DNA from: Halichoerus grypus
Taxonomy: Eukaryota; Chordata; Mammalia; Carnivora; Phocidae
DNA length: 64,000 nucleotides
Direction: 5' to 3'
Assembly (NCBI RefSeq): GCF_964656455.1
Contig: NC_135722.1
Coordinates: 48,254,628-48,318,627, forward strand
The translations under genes and the position numbers were made by a program. Shown one piece after another: positions 44,768 to 56,495 of this stretch (position 1 is the stretch's first letter; every line of letters begins with the position of its first letter). The notes beneath the pieces are model-generated. The model searched no databases. It saw only the letters and a program-made list of their open reading frames with translations, and was not told where the DNA came from.

Positions 44768-45350
44768 CCCTGAAGTTTGGTTTAACTCACTGTGTGTGTA
44801 TTAACATAAAATTAAAAATTCAGTTCCTCAGTCACTCTAAGCACATTTCAAGTAGTCAGTGGCCACATGTAGCTAGAGGCTGTAATACTAGGCAGAACAG
44901 ACAAAATATTTCTATTGAAAGACTTATTCTTATTTCTAAGAAAGACTTATCGGACAGCACTTGTCTAAATTATAGAAATACTTATACAATTGTATACAAT
45001 TGAAGCACAACGTTGTTAACTGGAACATTATTCCTAAGAGCTGAAAGATTAGATGCAACAACACTGTCCATCTGAAAGACAGTAGTTAAGTCACTTGTAG
45101 AAATATTCATACATAATAAGCATTAAAATATGCAGTTCTGTGTGTACTAGCATGGAATAATACTGAGTTATGGAAAAATATGTACATTGTATGATTATTT
45201 AATGAAGATTTTTATAATTCAGCACATACAGTATGTAATTTTAATTTTATATTTTATTTATGTTATAGGGCATAAAATATTTATATTTTTGGATGTGTAC
45301 ATATGTGCTTTATATTTGCATTGTTATAGAAAAAAGTCTATTAACATGTC
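44768..45350 (+). repeat. Spacer with possible old LINE-1 relic
   Basis: About 45000-45280 (ACATTATTCCTAAGAGCTGA, AGCATGGAATAATACTGAGT) resembles an old L1 3' region. Weak. Confidence 0.35.
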
Positions 45351-45554
45351 TCTTAGGGGCACCTGGATGGCTCAGTCGTTAAGCGTCTGCCTTCGGCTCA
45401 GGTCATGATCCCAGGGTCCTGGGATCGAGCCCCACATCGGGCTCCCTGCTCAGTGGGAAGCCTGTTCTCCCCCTCCCACTCCCCCTGCTTGTGTTCCCTC
45501 TCTCTCTGTCAAATAAATAAAAAAAATCCTTAAAAAGAATAGTTTCTCTTAGGG
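45351..45554 (+). mobile_element. Carnivore SINE
   Basis: Head GGCACCTGGATGGCTCAG at 45358; tail AAATAAATAAAAAAAATCC. TCTCTTAGGG before (45349) and after (45545) is a possible target duplication. Confidence 0.93.
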
Positions 45555-46689
45555 AGTAGGAATAAAGTGGGGTGAGTTGTATAGGAGACACTCATTTCTT
45601 CATATACATTTGCACATTTTGAATTTTTTAAATTTGTGAATCATAAAAATATGAAAAAGTATAATGAATAATAAATACATGTCTATTGTTTCTGGCAAAG
45701 ATACCAAGTGTCACAAATTAATATCAATATGACAGATGGAGAATGGAAGAGTCTCACAATGCAACAAGGAAAGCTTTACTATAAAGAAGGACTCAACTTC
45801 ATGTGTCCTCACCAACTGCCAGGGAGCCCAGACCTAGACCCTGAAATCTCATGTTCTCATATAGCACCTCTTTTCTTTGGGGTCTGAAAAACTAATGAAA
45901 TTTTAGTAAGGTATAAAAGTAAAAAACTGCTGAATCTCATCTGGAAGGAAAGCAACTCCAGTAAGAAATAAGTATAAGGGTGAAGATAACAAAGAAATAA
46001 CTTTAAAACCCTGGTTTAAACACTTTTACATGGGTTTTCTGGTGACTATCTGAACAGCAGCATAATAATTATACTGCACATTAATTCTGACAGCTTTTTG
46101 AAATTTTAGAGCACTTAAGAGATTCTGATATATTCAAAGGGATTCTAATTAAAGGTTTAGAAGTGTTTGATTAAGTTTGCAATCAACATTTAAATGTTTG
46201 GGGAAATTTAATCTGTTTAGTGCTTAAGTTTGATTTATCACTTTATGTACATGCTGTGTAAATATTCAGTAAGGTGTTATTAATATTTAAATGAATTCTA
46301 GATTCATATGTAAACTGGAAAATAAACTAATTATAAATGTTTATTCCTCTTTCTGTCTAGAAAGCATTTGGACATAAGGTAATCCCACAGTGGTAAGTAA
46401 TACCTTTCCCCTGGTCTTTTTCTGCAAAATAGATCTTCTATTTTTGGCCCATAATTTCTCCATAAAATTTTTAGAATTAGCTTAGTAAATTCTGTAAAAG
46501 TGCTCTGTAGTTGTTTTAATTGAAATTACACTGAATCAATAGATTAATATGGAATTATTTTTCTTCTGCATAAAAACACATAGCATTTCTTCTGTTCCTG
46601 CTTTAAAAAGGAATGCTTCTAACATATTCCCAATTAGAATGATGTCTTCTTGCATTCTGTGATGCTGAAGAAAAATCCAATGCCAATAT
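45555..46689. other. Spacer, no gene recognised
   Basis: AT-rich, no supported feature. Confidence 0.5.
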
Positions 46690-47620
46690 TATTCTCATTT
46701 ATTTCCATATGACTGAAATACCAGACCCTTATCAGAAATACAATTTGCAAATATCTTCTCCCATTCTGTGGTTTGTCCTTCAATTTTTTGTAGTGCCCTT
46801 TGAAACACAGAAGTTTTTAATTTTGATGAATTCTCATTTATCTATGTTGTCCTTGGTTGCTTGTGCCTTAGGTGTCCTATCTAAGAAAACATCACCTAAT
46901 CCAAGGTCACAAAGATTTACTGCTATGTTTTCTTCTAAGAGTTTTACAGTTTTAGTTCTTAGGTCTTTAGGTCTTTGATTGATTTTGAGTTAGTTTTTTT
47001 GTATATGGTTTAAAGGATGGGGTCCAAATTCGTTCTTTTGTGTGTGACAATCCAGTTGTCCAAGCTCCATTGTTAAAAAGACTACTTTTCCCCTATTAAA
47101 TGGTCTTGCTACCCTTGTTGAATATCAACTGACTGTAGATGTATGACTTTACTTCTGGACTTCGAATTCTATTCCATTGATCTATATGTCGATCCTATGC
47201 CAATACTACACGGTCTTATGATGTTATGTAATTTTCAGTGGACAAGACTTATACTTCTTTTGTTATATTTATTCCCAAGTATTGTATCTTTTTGATGCTA
47301 CTGTGAATGGGATTGTTTTCTTAATTTCCTTTTCAGATTTTTCATTGCTAGTATATAGAAATATGATTGAGTTTTGTATATTGTAGCTTGCAACCTTGCT
47401 GAACTCATATATTAGCTCTAATATCTTTGGGAGGTGTGTGGTCCTTAAGATTTTTAATATACAAGATCATGCCACCTGCAAAGAGACAGTTTTACTTCTT
47501 CCTTTCCAAACTGCATGCTTTTTATTTCTTTTTCTCACTTAATTGCCCTGACTAGAATCTCCAAGTGTAGCATTGAATAGAAATGGCAAAAGCAGGTATC
47601 CTATTCTGATCTCATCTCTT
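46690..47620 (-). repeat. Old antisense LINE-1 ORF2/3' fragment
   Basis: Reverse complement of the L1 ORF2 region: TTCTCCCATTCTGTGGTTTG, GTATATGGTTTAAAGGATGG, ATTCTATTCCATTGATCTAT, then GTATTGTATCTTTTTGATGC. A deletion is visible near 47240. Gene-dead. Confidence 0.8.
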
Positions 47621-47969
47621 AGTTACACAAATATACTTTCTAATCTCTTTGTCTCTCTGGGCTGTGTTCTGGATGACTTTCAAATTTATTTCTTCAAATA
47701 TCCAATTCTCTTTTTAAGAATTTATATTGAGTTTATATTAATTAGCTTCTTACTTTAATCACTGTACTCTTCATTTCCAAGGTATTTTAATTGTTCTTTT
47801 AAAACCTGTTTTATCCTCACCTATTTGGAACATAATTTATTTTTATTTTTATAATGAGACGTTTGTCTTCATTTACCTCTTCAAATACATTCGGTACAAT
47901 GACTTTATAACCATCTGTTCTAGAAATGTAATAGCATCTATAATAAATTTTCACTTTTTGATTTTGTAG
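47621..47969. other. Spacer
   Basis: AT-rich; nothing recognised. Confidence 0.45.
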
Positions 47970-48262
47970 GCTTTCTTTTTTTCTTTGAGATTTATTTATT
48001 TATTTGAGAGAGAGAGAGAATTACTCTGGGGTTTCAAACACAGCAACAGCATAAAGGAAATTCACTGCTTAAAACTGAGGGCTCTTACAGGGCCACAGTA
48101 CTTGGTATCTGTGGGGGTGTGGGGTTGGGGTAGAGGGAGACCAAAGGGAGAGAGAATCTCTGGCTGGCTCCCTGCTGAGCGCTCTGCAACTCTGGGGGTA
48201 GAGCCTCGGGCGATATTCAGCACATGCACATGTACTCCCATTCTTTCCCTCTAACCTTGGGT
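47970..48262 (-). mobile_element. Carnivore SINE interrupted by an 86-bp duplicated segment
   Basis: TTTATTTATTTATTTGAGAG and the GA run are normal SINE tail-side sequence (47980-48020). A segment identical at 83 of 86 positions to 44682-44767 follows (48026-48111), then a diverged SINE body (GGGAGAGAGAATCTCTGGCT and GGCTCCCTGCTGAGCGCTCT). The head is not clearly preserved. Confidence 0.8.
48026..48111 (+). repeat. 86-bp duplication inserted in a SINE
   Basis: Second copy of 44682-44767, with three mismatches. It lies inside a SINE, so it is most likely the derived copy. Confidence 0.95.
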
Positions 48263-48269
48263 CTTGTTA

Positions 48270-48442
48270 AAGAAAAGCTAAGAAGTGCCTGGGTGGCTCA
48301 GCTGATTAAGCATAGGGATGGGGTCTTGAACTCAGGGTCATGATTTCAGGGTCATGAGATCAAGCTCCAAGTCGAGCTCCACGCTGGGTGTGGAGCCTGC
48401 TTAAGATTCTCTCTCCCTCTGCCCCCTCCCCCCAAAAAAAGC
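48270..48442 (+). mobile_element. Carnivore SINE, older subtype
   Basis: Head GTGCCTGGGTGGCTCAGC, body with CACGCTGGGTGTGGAGCCTG and CCTGCTTAAGATTCTCTCTC. AAAAGCT(A/G)A flanks are a weak target duplication. Confidence 0.9.
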
Positions 48443-48673
48443 TGAAAATATTTTTATTTGTCTTAGTCTTGATTAATAGCTTGTCATTCAACATTACTCT
48501 TTTATCTTTTGCCATCTATTGTCACCAAGAAGTTAGCTATCAATTATTGCTGCTTTCTATGTAATCTCTATTTTTCCTCTAACAGTATTAAAGATTTCCT
48601 TTCATCCTGATGCTCTCTGTAGGTTCACTGTGAAATGTCTAGCTGGGGCACATGATCTGTAGCCTGGTTGGTT

Positions 48674-48913
48674 CCAGGAGTACAATTCTATTTTTTATTT
48701 TTATTGTTTTTAAAGATTTTATTTATTTATTTGAGAGAGAGAGAGCGCGCGTGCGTGCACAAGCAGGGGGAGGGGCAGAAGGAGAGGGAGAAGCAGACTC
48801 CCCACTGGGCAGGGAGCCTGATGTGGCTCTTGATCCCAGGACCCTGAGATCATGACTTGAGCTGAAGGCAGATGCTTAACCAACTAAGCCACCCAGGCAC
48901 CCCCAGGAGTACA
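48674..48913 (-). mobile_element. Carnivore SINE
   Basis: Target duplication CCAGGAGTACA at 48674-48684 and 48903-48913. An alternating GCGCGCGTGCGTGC tract in the body. Confidence 0.96.
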
Positions 48914-49489
48914 CTTTTAGTTTAAAGACTCACATTTATTTGATTGTAAAATTTTCAATTTTTATCTCGTGAGATTTTTTTTCATTTCCTCTATTAGATT
49001 CTTTTGGACTCCCATCAAATAAATATCCTTCATGCCTCTTAACCGCCACTTCGCAATGTATATGTTAAATTATTTATCCCTTCTTATTCCATTGTCCAAA
49101 ACCAGCCATGTTGACCCTACCCAACCACAAGAGTGTTGAGAATGTTGGGGAGCAGGTGAAATTTGGGGCAAGTATCCTGGCCTTGCCATGGCCCCGTGCA
49201 TGTTGTATTCTGACCAGTCTGCTCCACTTTTCAACATCATGATATCACCCTTCACTTCTTAGACTACCAGCCCCATCACCCTTTTCGGGCTGTGCCCAAT
49301 ACTATTCTGGGATAAGCTCTTGTGGGTCCTTCATAGACCAGGGTCCTGAGTTGATTAATTGGTTGCATTGGCTCCCTTTCACTACTCATGCTTTCTCTGG
49401 CCTCCTTTCTCTTCAGAGGCCCTCTTAAGTCTTTGCAACTCTCTGCAGCCTCTAAGCCATATAGTGGCCTCAGTGAAAAAAGTACTGGA
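48914..49489. other. Spacer, no gene recognised
   Basis: No supported feature. Confidence 0.5.
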
Positions 49490-49730
49490 TTTAAATTCAG
49501 AAGTTTTCATCCTGGCTTTGCATTTAACCATCATCCTAACAAATTACTATTATAATAACATCTACCATTTATTACTTGCCTGAAATGTGCTTATTTCTCT
49601 TCTAAGCACATTATACATATTCCTCACAAAGACTATAAAGCAGTATTATTTTTCCTATTTAATAGATAAGGCTTAGAGAACTACAAAACACAAACTATCT
49701 CTGGTGAAAACAAAAACCTTTCTCTCTTCT
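49490..49730 (-). repeat. MIR-like relic
   Basis: ACATCTACCATTTATTACTTG, TCTAAGCACATTATACATAT, CTATTTAATAGATAAGGCTT follow antisense MIR order. Confidence 0.65.
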
Positions 49731-50038
49731 TCTAGAAAAGTAGTTTCCTAAGTGTTGTCGGGGGATATGGGTCAAAACTATTTTCATAATAATACTAAGA
49801 TTTTATTTTCCTCTTCTACTCTGATTCTCTCAGGAGTGTATAGTACATCAGATTAAATTCAGAAGTAGAATAAGAATCCAGCTGTCTCTATTTAGCCAGA
49901 CATTAAAGAGAATTATAAAAAGGCAAAACAATGTTACTCTTCTCCCTAATATTTTTAAATTTTGGAAAATATGATTATTTTTCTATATAAACATGTTATT
50001 TATATTTTAACATGTAATGGGCTTAGTGTTATTAAAAT
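49731..50038. other. Spacer
   Basis: Nothing recognised. Confidence 0.5.
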
Positions 50039-50261
50039 AATAGGAATTTCTTTTTTTTTTTTTAAAGATTTTATTTATTTATTTGACAGAGACAGTGAGA
50101 GCAGGAACACAAGCAGGGGGAGTGGGAGAGGGAGAAGCAGGCTTCCTGCCGAGCAGGGAGCCCGATGTGGGACTCGATCCCAGGACTCTGGGATCATGAC
50201 CTGAGCCGAAGGCAGACGCTTAACGACTGAGCCACCCAGGCGCCCCAATAGGAATTTCTTT
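50039..50261 (-). mobile_element. Carnivore SINE, young subtype
   Basis: Target duplication AATAGGAATTTCTTT at 50039-50053 and 50247-50261; complete head ending at 50246. Confidence 0.97.
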
Positions 50262-50884
50262 TAAGTTCTTAGTTTTTACTTCTGATACAGTAAATATCTA
50301 TAGATATAAGTCACATAAACAAAGCTCCATGGGGTCCTCAATAATTTTTAAGGGTATAAAGGAGTCAAAAGACAAAAAAAAAAAAAATTGAAAACCACTA
50401 TCCTAGAGTAATCCTACTCTCCAGCAATAAACATATTTGTGATTTCTTCAGTATCTTCCTTTTTCTCCCTAGGCGTATAAAAGCAAAGGCATATTTACAC
50501 ACACACACATACATATATAAATCTTTTCCCTTACAAATAGAAATATACTATACAGCTGATTTTAAATGTTTTCTTTATTTATATTTCTGTTGTATGTTTG
50601 GTATATTTTATATCAATCCTTTAAGAAGCTCAGAATCTTGTATGAGAGGCAGGGTGTAGGAATCACAAGGGAGGAAGAGTGGGGCCAGGGTCAGAATGTC
50701 AGAGAAGGGTTTGTTTTTGTGAGAAATATAAATTTAGTGTGTGTTGGATTTGAATTACTGGTTTCTCAAATTATTATCCAGCAATCAACTTGTTGTTTAA
50801 AAAATGGTCTTTTTTCAGTTCTTCTGTGAAACTGATTGTTTCATTACACAATTTTTAGAGTAATAATCTGTCCCAAATATTTCT
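50262..50884. other. Spacer
   Basis: No supported feature; an ACACACAC/ATATAT stretch near 50497-50518. Confidence 0.5.
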
Positions 50885-50945
50885 TATATTTTTTTTTTAT
50901 GTTATGTTAATCACCATACATTACATCATTCGTTTTTGAATATAT
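50885..50945 (-). mobile_element. Minimal LINE-1 stub
   Basis: T run then about 45 bases complementary to the module-2 L1 end (GTTAATCACCATACATTACA). An ATATTTCTT word occurs on both sides. One of the shortest recognisable L1 insertions here. Confidence 0.75.
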
Positions 50946-52354
50946 TTCTTCTATTCTTTGGTAGCATCGGAAGCCAAGCGTTTCAGTATCTACCACGTTC
51001 TAATCCTTGGTAGAACGGGCCTTTCACTGCTCCTTTCTAAGTTCTGTGATTGTGTGATCTGTTCATTTCTCATGTGAAATTTAGAAGCATTTTGTGGTGT
51101 TTTAAGTTCAAATTTTGTTGGAGTGCTAATCAGAATTGTGTGTAACTTTTAAGCTAACTGTTGGAAAATTATTCAATTAGTTTGGCATTTGTAACACCTG
51201 TGGATGTAACCACTAACCACGTATGAAAGAGGATTTGAATCCGTTTTTATGGGAAACTCTTCAAGCTCTGCCTTACCACCCCATGCATGCCCTTCATTCA
51301 CCCCGTCTATTCTCTTGCTTTTTTGAATATGCTGTAATGTAGACCTTTGGCCCTGAACTTTGGTCTTTTTCCTTTACTTCTCTTTTTATTATTGGTCACA
51401 ACCTTTCAGTTCCTTGGTTTCTGACCCGTGTTCCCTGCAAGGTACTACGTTTTTTTCCTATTACTTTGATTCTATTATTTTATTTATTTATTTATTTTTT
51501 TTGATTCTATTATTTTAGACTATTTGCCAGGCTCTCCTCTTTTCCTCTTCCAGTTCTAGATCCTAGAACTGCAGCCAGAGTTAACAGATGTTTTTTTTCT
51601 CCTAGCTATTAACTGGCTTGCTATATTTGCTCAAAATTTTGTTCATATTTATCAAGGTTTTATTATTTCCCTTATGCAGTTATGTATTGTTATTTCATTC
51701 CAACGTCTTTATGTGTTTGTGTGTGTGTGTTGTGTGTGTGTGTGTGTGTACTGAGGAAGGGCCTTTCTTGTTTAGACTTTCCATTTATTATTAATACATT
51801 AGAATATTATTGATTTTTTTTGGCAATTGACATGCCTTCTTCATTAAAAAATGTACGCTATTAGTCTTTGCCTATTGTTGGAAATTTTCTAATATACAGT
51901 TATTAGCTACAGATAATAAAATATTGTTTCAATCTTTCCAGTATTTATTGCCCTCATCTATGGGAGTCCGAGAACATAGCATTACTGGCCAGACATCATA
52001 TTTACAAGAGTGAGCTTTGGTGCCGCTGCTGATGACAAAGCACCTTCATTAGCAATGTGGGCTATAGAGGTACATGCAATCAGTGGACCCGAGAGACTGA
52101 TTAATGCACACATGTGAGATGCTCTCTAGAGACTTCTGGAAACAACAGAAGGAGAATTTGCAGAGTGGGAAATGTGTAATGGTAAGTGAGGACTAGAGCC
52201 AGAAAAATCTTGTTTATTACTAGATTTTCTTTATTACCGTTGATATGCCCCTAGGCCTTTGCAACTGGAGGAATGTGAGGTAGACAACATCAACTATGAA
52301 AGTATACAAGAACTGAATGGTTTGGATGAAAGTGAAAAAAAGAAGAAATATAAA
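50946..52354. other. Spacer with (TG)n
   Basis: A TG dinucleotide run at 51715-51749 and a TTTA run near 51478-51497. No exon or other repeat I can support. Confidence 0.5.
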
Positions 52355-52582
52355 AATTCCAGGAAAACGGGGCGCCTGGGTGGCTCAGTTGGTTAAGCGA
52401 CTGCCTTCGGCTCAGGTCATGATCCTAGAGTCCTGGGATCGAGTCCCGCATCGGGCTCCCTGCTCAGCAGGGAGTCTGCTTCTCCCTCTGACCCTCCCCC
52501 TCTCATGTGCTCTCTCTCTCTCTCAAATAAATAAATAAAATCTAAAAAAAAAAAAAAAAAAAAAAAAAACAACTCCAGGAAA
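52355..52582 (+). mobile_element. Carnivore SINE with long poly(A)
   Basis: Target duplication AA(T/C)TCCAGGAAA; young head; poly(A) of about 27 bases (52543-52569). Confidence 0.96.
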
Positions 52583-53743
52583 TCGCAAAAAGGAAGGCAA
52601 AAAGACTCAGTAACTCCAAAGATGAAGTTACATCTCAAATCTCAATCCTAGAGAAACGATCCAGACAGAGTCAAGAACAACTAACAGGCCCGGACGTTAA
52701 TTTAAAGGCAATGACAAAGATTAGTGTTCCCAGACTTTTGAATTTCACAAATTAATTTTTTTCCTCCCTTTTAAATTTTTGAGGACTGACATAGTGTTGA
52801 CATCTTTCTATTAAGCCAAGTAAGAATGTTTTCTTTTTAAGTTACCATTTTTTCACAAAAGAACAACCATTTTGTAAACAAAACTTTAGGAGTGACACAG
52901 CCTATGAATAGTTTTGTAAATTGAATACACTTATCTTTATTACAAACTAATTTTATTGTCCCCATATTTCTCAATTAGCCAGAGATACATGCAAATTTCA
53001 TCAGGGATTGGCACTGGCCCAATGACTAGTGTAATGATATCACACTAGGGAGATATTAAATGTATTTTACACCTGTATGGAATGGATACTAACCAATCAG
53101 AATGGACATCACAACTAGAATGGATGTTAACCATACACAATAGGCTAAAAATATAACCTGAGGCATATCACAGATTTAATTTACTCTGTGCACAATTGCA
53201 TTATCCAAGGAGACGTGGAAAAAAAATTAAAATAAACCACATTATGAAACTAAGAAACTGACCTATAACAATTTTCCTGAATTGATTTAAAAAAAAAAAC
53301 ATGTATCCTAGAGTTTGAGAGAGATTTAACATGTCTTCCATCATCAGCATCAAAGGAAGATAAGAGTTACCAATATGTTACCTAATATTTCAGATTACAA
53401 ATTCAAAGACCTGGAACTACATGCAGCTAGGATGAGAGGAGACCTAACATTCAAAGGTGGGAAGAAAAGAAGATATTTACTTTCATAACTTAAAGGTTAG
53501 AGGACCAAAGAGTCTGGGAGAATACTTACAGAACACTTAATGGGATATGTTTTCTCACCACAGATCAATTATCTTGCTAAGTTGCTGTTCTCTTTGAAGG
53601 GAGAAGAAAAACATTTCCCAAACCACAATAACAGAAAATACCATGCCTCCGGTGAATACTGTGATTGATTGATTGAGCTAGTTTTACAAAGAGGTATACA
53701 CTGAAAAGCTAAGTGGCTAACAGCTTAACATGGGTGGGCTAAC
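52583..53743. other. Spacer, no gene recognised
   Basis: AT-rich. At 53075-53140 the word GAATGGA(T/C) recurs three times with AACCA; no larger structure. Confidence 0.5.
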
Positions 53744-53965
53744 AAGAGACAATTGTGGGCCACCTGGGTGGCTCAGTTGGTTAAGCAACTGCCTTCGGCT
53801 CAGGTCAGGATCCAGGAGTCCTGGGATGGAGTTCTGCATTGGGCTCCCCACTCAATGGGGAGTCTGCTTCTCCCTCTGACCCTTCCCCCTCTCGTGCTCT
53901 CTCTCTGTCAAACAAACAAATTAATTAATTAATTAAATCTAAAAAAAAAAAAAGAGACAATTGTG
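53744..53965 (+). mobile_element. Carnivore SINE
   Basis: Perfect target duplication AAGAGACAATTGTG at 53744-53757 and 53952-53965; tail (TTAA)n then poly(A). Confidence 0.96.
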
Positions 53966-54139
53966 AAGTACAAAATACACTTCAATAACTATAGTGCTCC
54001 AGAAAAGGACCCATAAAATGTTTTCAGATGATTGAGAAATCACAAGGAAAACCAGATATAGGTAGGTATCAGAGCAGTAAAGGAAAAAGGGCTAAATAGT
54101 AAATCAAAATAAAACAAAACTCCAGTTCTCCAGAAGGTC
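53966..54139. other. Spacer
   Basis: Nothing recognised. Confidence 0.5.
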
Positions 54140-54159
54140 ATGCAAAGATTTTTTTTTTT

Positions 54160-54357
54160 ATTAAGACTATTTTTTTTTTAAAGATTTTATTTATTTATTT
54201 GACAGAGACAGAGATAGCGAGAGCAGGAACACAAGCAGCGGGAGTGGGAGAGGGAGAAGCAGGCTTCCCCTCGAGGAGGGAGCCCGATGTGGGACTCGAT
54301 CCCAGGACCCTGGGATCATGACCTGAGCTGAAGGCAGACGATTAAGACTATTTTTTT
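54160..54357 (-). mobile_element. 5'-truncated carnivore SINE
   Basis: Target duplication ATTAAGACTATTTTTTT at 54160-54176 and 54341-54357. The tRNA-like head is cut: sequence stops after GGCAGACG, before the usual GCCACCCAGG. Confidence 0.95.
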
Positions 54358-55119
54358 AGAGCAATTTAAGATTCACAGCAAAAGTGAGGGGAAACGACAG
54401 GGATTTCCCATATAGCCCCTGCTTCCTCTCATGCATAGTGTCCCATTGTCAAAATCCTCAACCGGAGTGGTACATCTGTTAAAATTGATGAACCTACATT
54501 GACACGTTATTGTCACCCAAAGTCTATAGTTTACATTACAGTTAACTCTTGATGTTGTACATTCTAAGGGTTTAGACAAATGTATAATGACAAGCATCCA
54601 ACATTATGGTATCATACAAAATATTTTCACTGCCCCCAAATCCTCTGTGCTCTGCCTATTCATTCCCAACCCTTGGCAACTACTCATCTTTTTACTGTCT
54701 CCATAGTTTTGCCTTTCCAGAATGGCATATAGTTGGAATCATACAGTACAGAGCCTTTTCAGACTGGCTTCTTTCACTTACTAATATGGATGTAAGGTTC
54801 CTCCATGTATTTTTATAGTTTGATTCCTCATCTGTTTTTAGCATTTAATAATATTCCATTATCTAGATGTACCAGTTTCTTTGTCCATTTACCTACTGAA
54901 GGACATCTTAGTTGCTTCCAAGTTTTGGCAATTATGAATAAAGCTGTTATAAACAGTTGTGTGCAGGTTTTTGTGTGGATGTGTTTTTAGCTCCTTTGGG
55001 AAAATACCAAGGAATGTGATTGCTGGATCGCAGGGTAAGAGTATGATTAGTTTTATAAGAAACCCCCGAACTACCTTCCAAATAGCTGTACCATTTTGCA
55101 TTCCCACCAGCAATGGATT

Positions 55120-56495
55120 AGAGTTCCTGTTGGTATAGCCAAATTATGGAAGCAGTCCAAGGGTCCATCAATAGATGAACGGATAAAGAAGATGTGGTAT
55201 ATATCTAAAACGGATTATTACTCAGCCATAAAAAAGAACATAATCTTGTCATTTGCAACGACATGGATGGAGCTAGCGAGTAATTTAATTTTATTTTATT
55301 ATGTTATGTTAGTCACCATACATCATTAGTTTTTGATGTAGTGATCCACGATTCATTGTTTTCGTATAACACCCAGTGCTCCATGCAGTATGTGCCCTCC
55401 TTAATACCCATCACCAGGCTAACCCATCCCCTCACCCCCCTCCCCTCTAAAACCCTCAGTTTGTTTCTCAGAGTCCATAGTCTCTCATGGTTGTCTCTCC
55501 CTCCGATATCCACCCCCTTCATTTTTCCCTTCCTTCTCCTAATGTCCTCCAGGCTATTCCTTATGTTCTACAAATAAGTGAAACCATGTGATAATTGACT
55601 TTCTCTGCTTGACTTATTTCACTTAGCATAATCTCCTCCAGTCTCATCCATGTTGATGTAAAAGTTGGGTATTCATCTTTCTGATGGTTGAGTTGAGTAA
55701 TATTCCATTGTGTTTATGGACCACATCTTCTTTATCCATTCATCTGTTGAAGGGCATCTTGGCTCTTTCCACAGTTTGGCTATTGTGGACGTTGCTACTA
55801 TGAACATTGGGGTGCATGTGGCCCTTCTTTTCACTACATCTGTGTCTTTGGGGTAAATGCCCAGTAGTGCAATTCCTGGGTCATAGGGTAGCTCTATTTT
55901 TAAATTTTTGAGGAACCTCCACACTGTTTTCCAAAGTGGCTGTACCAACTTGGCATTCCCACCAACAGTATAAGAGGGTTCCCCTTTCTCCACAATCTCT
56001 CCAACATTTCCCTTAAGATCAGGAGCTAGAAAGTATAATGCTAAGAGAAATATGTCAGTCAGAGAAAGACAAATACCATATGATTTCAGTCACATGTGGA
56101 ATTTAAGAAACAAAACAAGTGGCCATAGGGGAAAAAGAGAGAGAGACTAACCAAGAAACAGACTCTTAACTACAGAGAACAAACTTATGGTTACCGGAGT
56201 GGAGGTGAGTGGGAGGGAGGGGTGAAACAGGTGATGGGGATTAAAGAACATACTTATCATGATGAGCACTGAGTAATGTATAGAAATGTTGAATCACTAT
56301 ATCATATACCTAAAACTAATATAACAATATATGTTAACAATACTAGACGTAAAATAAAAACTTAATAAAAAAAAGTAAGAAGAGAGGTGAAATGATTTAA
56401 TAATATATTTTATTTAGCCAATATATCCAAAATGTCATTCCACCATGTAATAAATACAAAAGTTATTTTTTAAAAAAAAGAGAGAGTTCCTGTTG
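55120..56495 (+). mobile_element. LINE-1 3' end with candidate 3' transduction, middle layer of nest
   Basis: Perfect target duplication AGAGTTCCTGTTG at 55120-55132 and 56483-56495. The L1 begins in ORF2 (ATAGCCAAATTATGGAAGCA) and continues after an antisense L1 insertion at 56022. It ends with AATAAA and an A run at about 56364-56374. About 96 further bases follow, with AATAAA at 56449-56454 and a second A run at 56471-56479, still inside the duplication. Confidence 0.88.
55269..56033 (-). mobile_element. 5'-truncated LINE-1, inner layer of nest
   Basis: Inserted at 55281-56021 inside the L1 above; GGAGCTAG(C/A)(G/A)AG flanks it at 55269-55280 and 56022-56033. Antisense 3' UTR contains only the module-2 type, followed by ORF2 C-terminal sequence down to the CATTCCCACCAACAG region. 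Confidence 0.9.
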
